NCBI GenBank assembly: GCA_003449195.1
Contig: DMID01000029.1
Span: 1 to 16,226 of the forward strand
Reading direction: 5' to 3'
DNA from: Lysobacteraceae bacterium
GTDB lineage: Bacteria > Pseudomonadota > Gammaproteobacteria > Xanthomonadales > Xanthomonadaceae
Length of the DNA: 16,226 bases
In this document: positions 14,883 to 16,226 of the stretch, piece after piece
Numbering within the stretch: position 1 is the first letter of the stretch
Layout: each line of letters begins with the position of its first letter
Notes under the pieces: generated by a model
Told to the model about the DNA's origin: nothing
What the model saw: only the letters and a program-made list of their open reading frames with translations
The model's database searches: none
Made by a program: the position numbers and the translations under genes

Positions 14883-15440
14883 TCAGGCCTTCTCGACCTG
14901 CCCGAACTCCAGCTCCACCGGCGTCGAACGCCCGAAGATGAGTACTGCGACGCGCAGCCTGCTCTTCTCGTAATTGACTTCCTCGACAACGCCGTTGAAA
15001 TCGTTGAAGGGTCCGTCGGTGACGCGCACCATCTGGCCCGCTTCGAACAGCACCTTGGGCTTGGGCTTTTCGACGCCTTCCTGGACCCGCTGCAGGATGC
15101 GATCGGCCTCGGCATCGCTGATCGGCAACGGGCGATCGGCTGTGCCGCCAATGAAACCCAGCACGCGCGAGGTGTCCTTCACGAGATGCCAGCTCTCGCT
15201 GTCGATGCGCGGAATGCCGCCTTCGTCGTGTGTCTCGATCTGGACCAGCACATAGCCCGGGAAGAACTTGCGCTCGGAACGGCGCTTCTGGCCGCTGCGC
15301 ATTTCGACGATTTCCTCGGTCGGGACCAGTACCTCGCCGAAGCGTTCCTGCATGCCGTCACGGACGATGCGATCACGCAAAGCCTGCGCAACCGACTTCT
15401 CGAATCCGGAATAGGCATGAACGACGTACCAACGCTTCAT
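14883..15440 (-). CDS. nusG: Transcription termination/antitermination factor NusG
   Basis: NusG, 185 residues (E. coli 181), binds the RNA polymerase clamp, suppresses pausing and links polymerase to Rho or to ribosomal S10. The N-terminal NGN domain starts MKRWYVVHAYSGFEKSVAQAL and includes RKFFPGYVLVQ; the C-terminal KOW domain carries VRVTDGPFNDFNGVVEEV. The start at 15438-15440 was chosen because GAGGAG lies 9 bases upstream and the protein then begins like other NusG proteins; an upstream in-frame ATG (15465-15467) would overlap secE and lacks a Shine-Dalgarno sequence. The GAGGAG overlaps the secE stop codon, and the gap is 13 bases, so coupling is likely. Confidence 0.98.
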   Translation of the reverse strand: MKRWYVVHAYSGFEKSVAQALRDRIVRDGMQERFGEVLVPTEEIVEMRSGQKRRSERKFFPGYVLVQIETHDEGGIPRIDSESWHLVKDTSRVLGFIGGTADRPLPISDAEADRILQRVQEGVEKPKPKVLFEAGQMVRVTDGPFNDFNGVVEEVNYEKSRLRVAVLIFGRSTPVELEFGQVEKA

Positions 15441-15453
15441 CGCGGCAATCTCC

Positions 15454-15867
15454 TCAACGACCGACATTCAGGAACCACGTGACCAGCTTCTGGATCACGA
15501 AATCGAAACCGGCCAGGATCAGGCTCAGCACCACCACCACGACGATGACCACCCACGTGGTGCGAAACGCTTCCTGACGGGTGGGCCACACCACCTTGCG
15601 CAATTCGAAGCGCGACTCGGAGAGGAACTCGCGCGCACCACGCCCCTTGCCGGTACCGAAAAACACCAGAGCACCTGCAACAAGCCCGAGCGCCACCACG
15701 AGCCCACGGATCTGCGCTCCCCAGCTGCCGAGGCGAGCTGCATTTTCGGGGGCCGAGAACCAGAACCAGAAGAACAGCCCCGCAACCACCAACAAGGCGG
15801 CGACAACGTACTTGGCGACGTCACCACCGGTGGCACCGCCCTTGGATTGATCGATCTTGCTGTTCAA
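15454..15867 (-). CDS. secE: Preprotein translocase subunit SecE (UUG start)
   Basis: SecE, 137 residues, the small essential subunit that clamps SecY in the SecYEG inner-membrane channel. Three hydrophobic segments are visible (about 18-37, 54-70 and 104-124), as in the three-helix E. coli form (127 residues). The conserved amphipathic helix and hinge before the last helix reads FELRKVVWPTRQEAFRTTW (87-105). The start is taken as TTG at 15865-15867 (MNSKIDQSKGG): the only in-frame ATG upstream lies inside tRNA-Trp, and no GTG or CTG occurs between the tRNA and this codon. The Shine-Dalgarno sequence is weak (AGCGAG-like). It follows tRNA-Trp and precedes nusG, its usual partner. Confidence 0.93.
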   Translation of the reverse strand: MNSKIDQSKGGATGGDVAKYVVAALLVVAGLFFWFWFSAPENAARLGSWGAQIRGLVVALGLVAGALVFFGTGKGRGAREFLSESRFELRKVVWPTRQEAFRTTWVVIVVVVVLSLILAGFDFVIQKLVTWFLNVGR

Positions 15868-15890
15868 ATCACTGCCGCTCGCTTGGGGAT

Positions 15891-15902
15891 GCCCGGCCGG
15901 GC
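15891..15902. other. 12-base perfect palindrome between tRNA-Trp and secE
   Basis: GCCCGGCCGGGC is a perfect palindrome lying 24 bases upstream of the secE start codon. As RNA it can form only a 4-bp stem with a 4-base loop. It lies within the 59-base spacer between the tRNA 3' end and secE, where tRNA 3' processing must cut the transcript. I see no promoter in the spacer. Role unknown. Confidence 0.3.
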
Positions 15903-15926
15903 TCCTGCGGGAAAACTCGCCAAAGA

Positions 15927-16002
<76 letters not shown>

Positions 16003-16071
16003 ACGCTTGAAACTTCACTTCCCTTAGACGGCGAAGGCGGACCGAGGTTCCACGGCCCGCCATTCGCTGAT

Positions 16072-16096
16072 GTTGGCGCCCTGCCGGGCCACCAAC
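16072..16096 (-). other. Stem-loop downstream of tuf, before tRNA-Trp
   Basis: On the plus strand GTTGG-c-GCCC (16072-16081) pairs with GGGC-ca-CCAAC (16086-16096) around a TGCC loop: 9 bp with a small internal loop. It starts 9 bases behind the tuf stop codon. No U-run follows, so it is more likely an mRNA 3' end protector or partial terminator than a full stop. The rest of the 103-base gap to the tRNA shows no clear promoter. Confidence 0.45.
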
Positions 16097-16105
16097 CCTG
16101 CAGGC

Positions 16106-16226
16106 TTACTTGATGATCTTGGCGACGACGCCGGCACCGACGGTACGGCCGCCCTCGCGGATCGCGAAGCGCAGACCTTCATCCATCGCCACCGGGTGGA
16201 TCAAGGTGACGGTCATCTTGATGTTG
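16106..16226 (-). CDS. tuf: Elongation factor Tu, C-terminal fragment (copy upstream of tRNA-Trp, cut by window edge)
   Basis: The last 39 codons and stop (TAA, 16106-16108) of an EF-Tu gene; the rest lies beyond the right edge. The translation contains KMTVTLIHPVAMDEGLRFAI and ends GAGVVAKIIK, the classic end of domain 3. Its position ahead of tRNA-Trp and secE matches the tufB position of E. coli. Together with the fragment at 1-61 it shows two tuf genes in direct orientation bracketing the whole cluster, assuming both are complete outside the window. Confidence 0.97.
   Translation of the reverse strand, partial: NIKMTVTLIHPVAMDEGLRFAIREGGRTVGAGVVAKIIK

Overview
The window is a conserved, high-GC housekeeping locus from a gammaproteobacterium, most likely of the family Xanthomonadaceae/Lysobacteraceae (a Lysobacter, Luteimonas, Stenotrophomonas or Xanthomonas relative; the genus cannot be fixed from reading alone). 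The evidence is an unbroken order tuf - tRNA-Trp - secE - nusG - rplK - rplA - rplJ - rplL - rpoB - rpoC - rpsL - rpsG - fusA - tuf, with protein sequences that look like that family (for example the S12, L1 and RpoB N-termini). Every gene is on the minus strand, so transcription runs from the right end (16226) to the left end (1).

Reading in the direction of transcription: the 3' end of one EF-Tu gene (16226-16106), tRNA-Trp (16002-15927), secE and nusG (15867-14883); then a sigma70-type promoter with an extended -10 (about 14843-14872), a structured leader with a candidate L1 autoregulatory site, and rplK-rplA (14690-13559); then a 364-base spacer carrying a recognisable L10 leader with its kink-turn, followed by rplJ-rplL (13194-12232); then a 265-base spacer with an attenuator-like hairpin, a REP-like palindrome and a long RNase III-type stem; then rpoB and rpoC (11966-3460). 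A GC-rich hairpin behind rpoC and a strong promoter (3328-3357) separate this from the str operon: rpsL, rpsG, fusA and the first 20 codons of a second tuf (3243-1).

The genes act together in transcription and translation: EF-Tu and EF-G drive elongation; L11, L1, L10 and L7/L12 build the L1 stalk and the factor-binding stalk of the 50S subunit; S12 and S7 belong to the 30S subunit; RpoB and RpoC are the catalytic core of RNA polymerase; NusG couples RNA polymerase to Rho or the ribosome; SecE is part of the protein translocation channel. The catalytic, zinc-binding and drug-contact residues I checked are intact.

I looked for an unusual or accessory system on both strands and found none: no mobile elements, CRISPR repeats, foreign-looking genes or broken genes. 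Plus-strand open frames are long (over 1500 codons opposite rpoC and rpoB) but are high-GC shadows. The points worth a second look are all in RNA structure and regulation: the expanded L10 leader, a set of mutually exclusive hairpins upstream of rplJ, strong hairpins in the rplL-rpoB and rpoB-rpoC spacers, a rpoC terminator without a U-tract, and a probable UUG start for secE.
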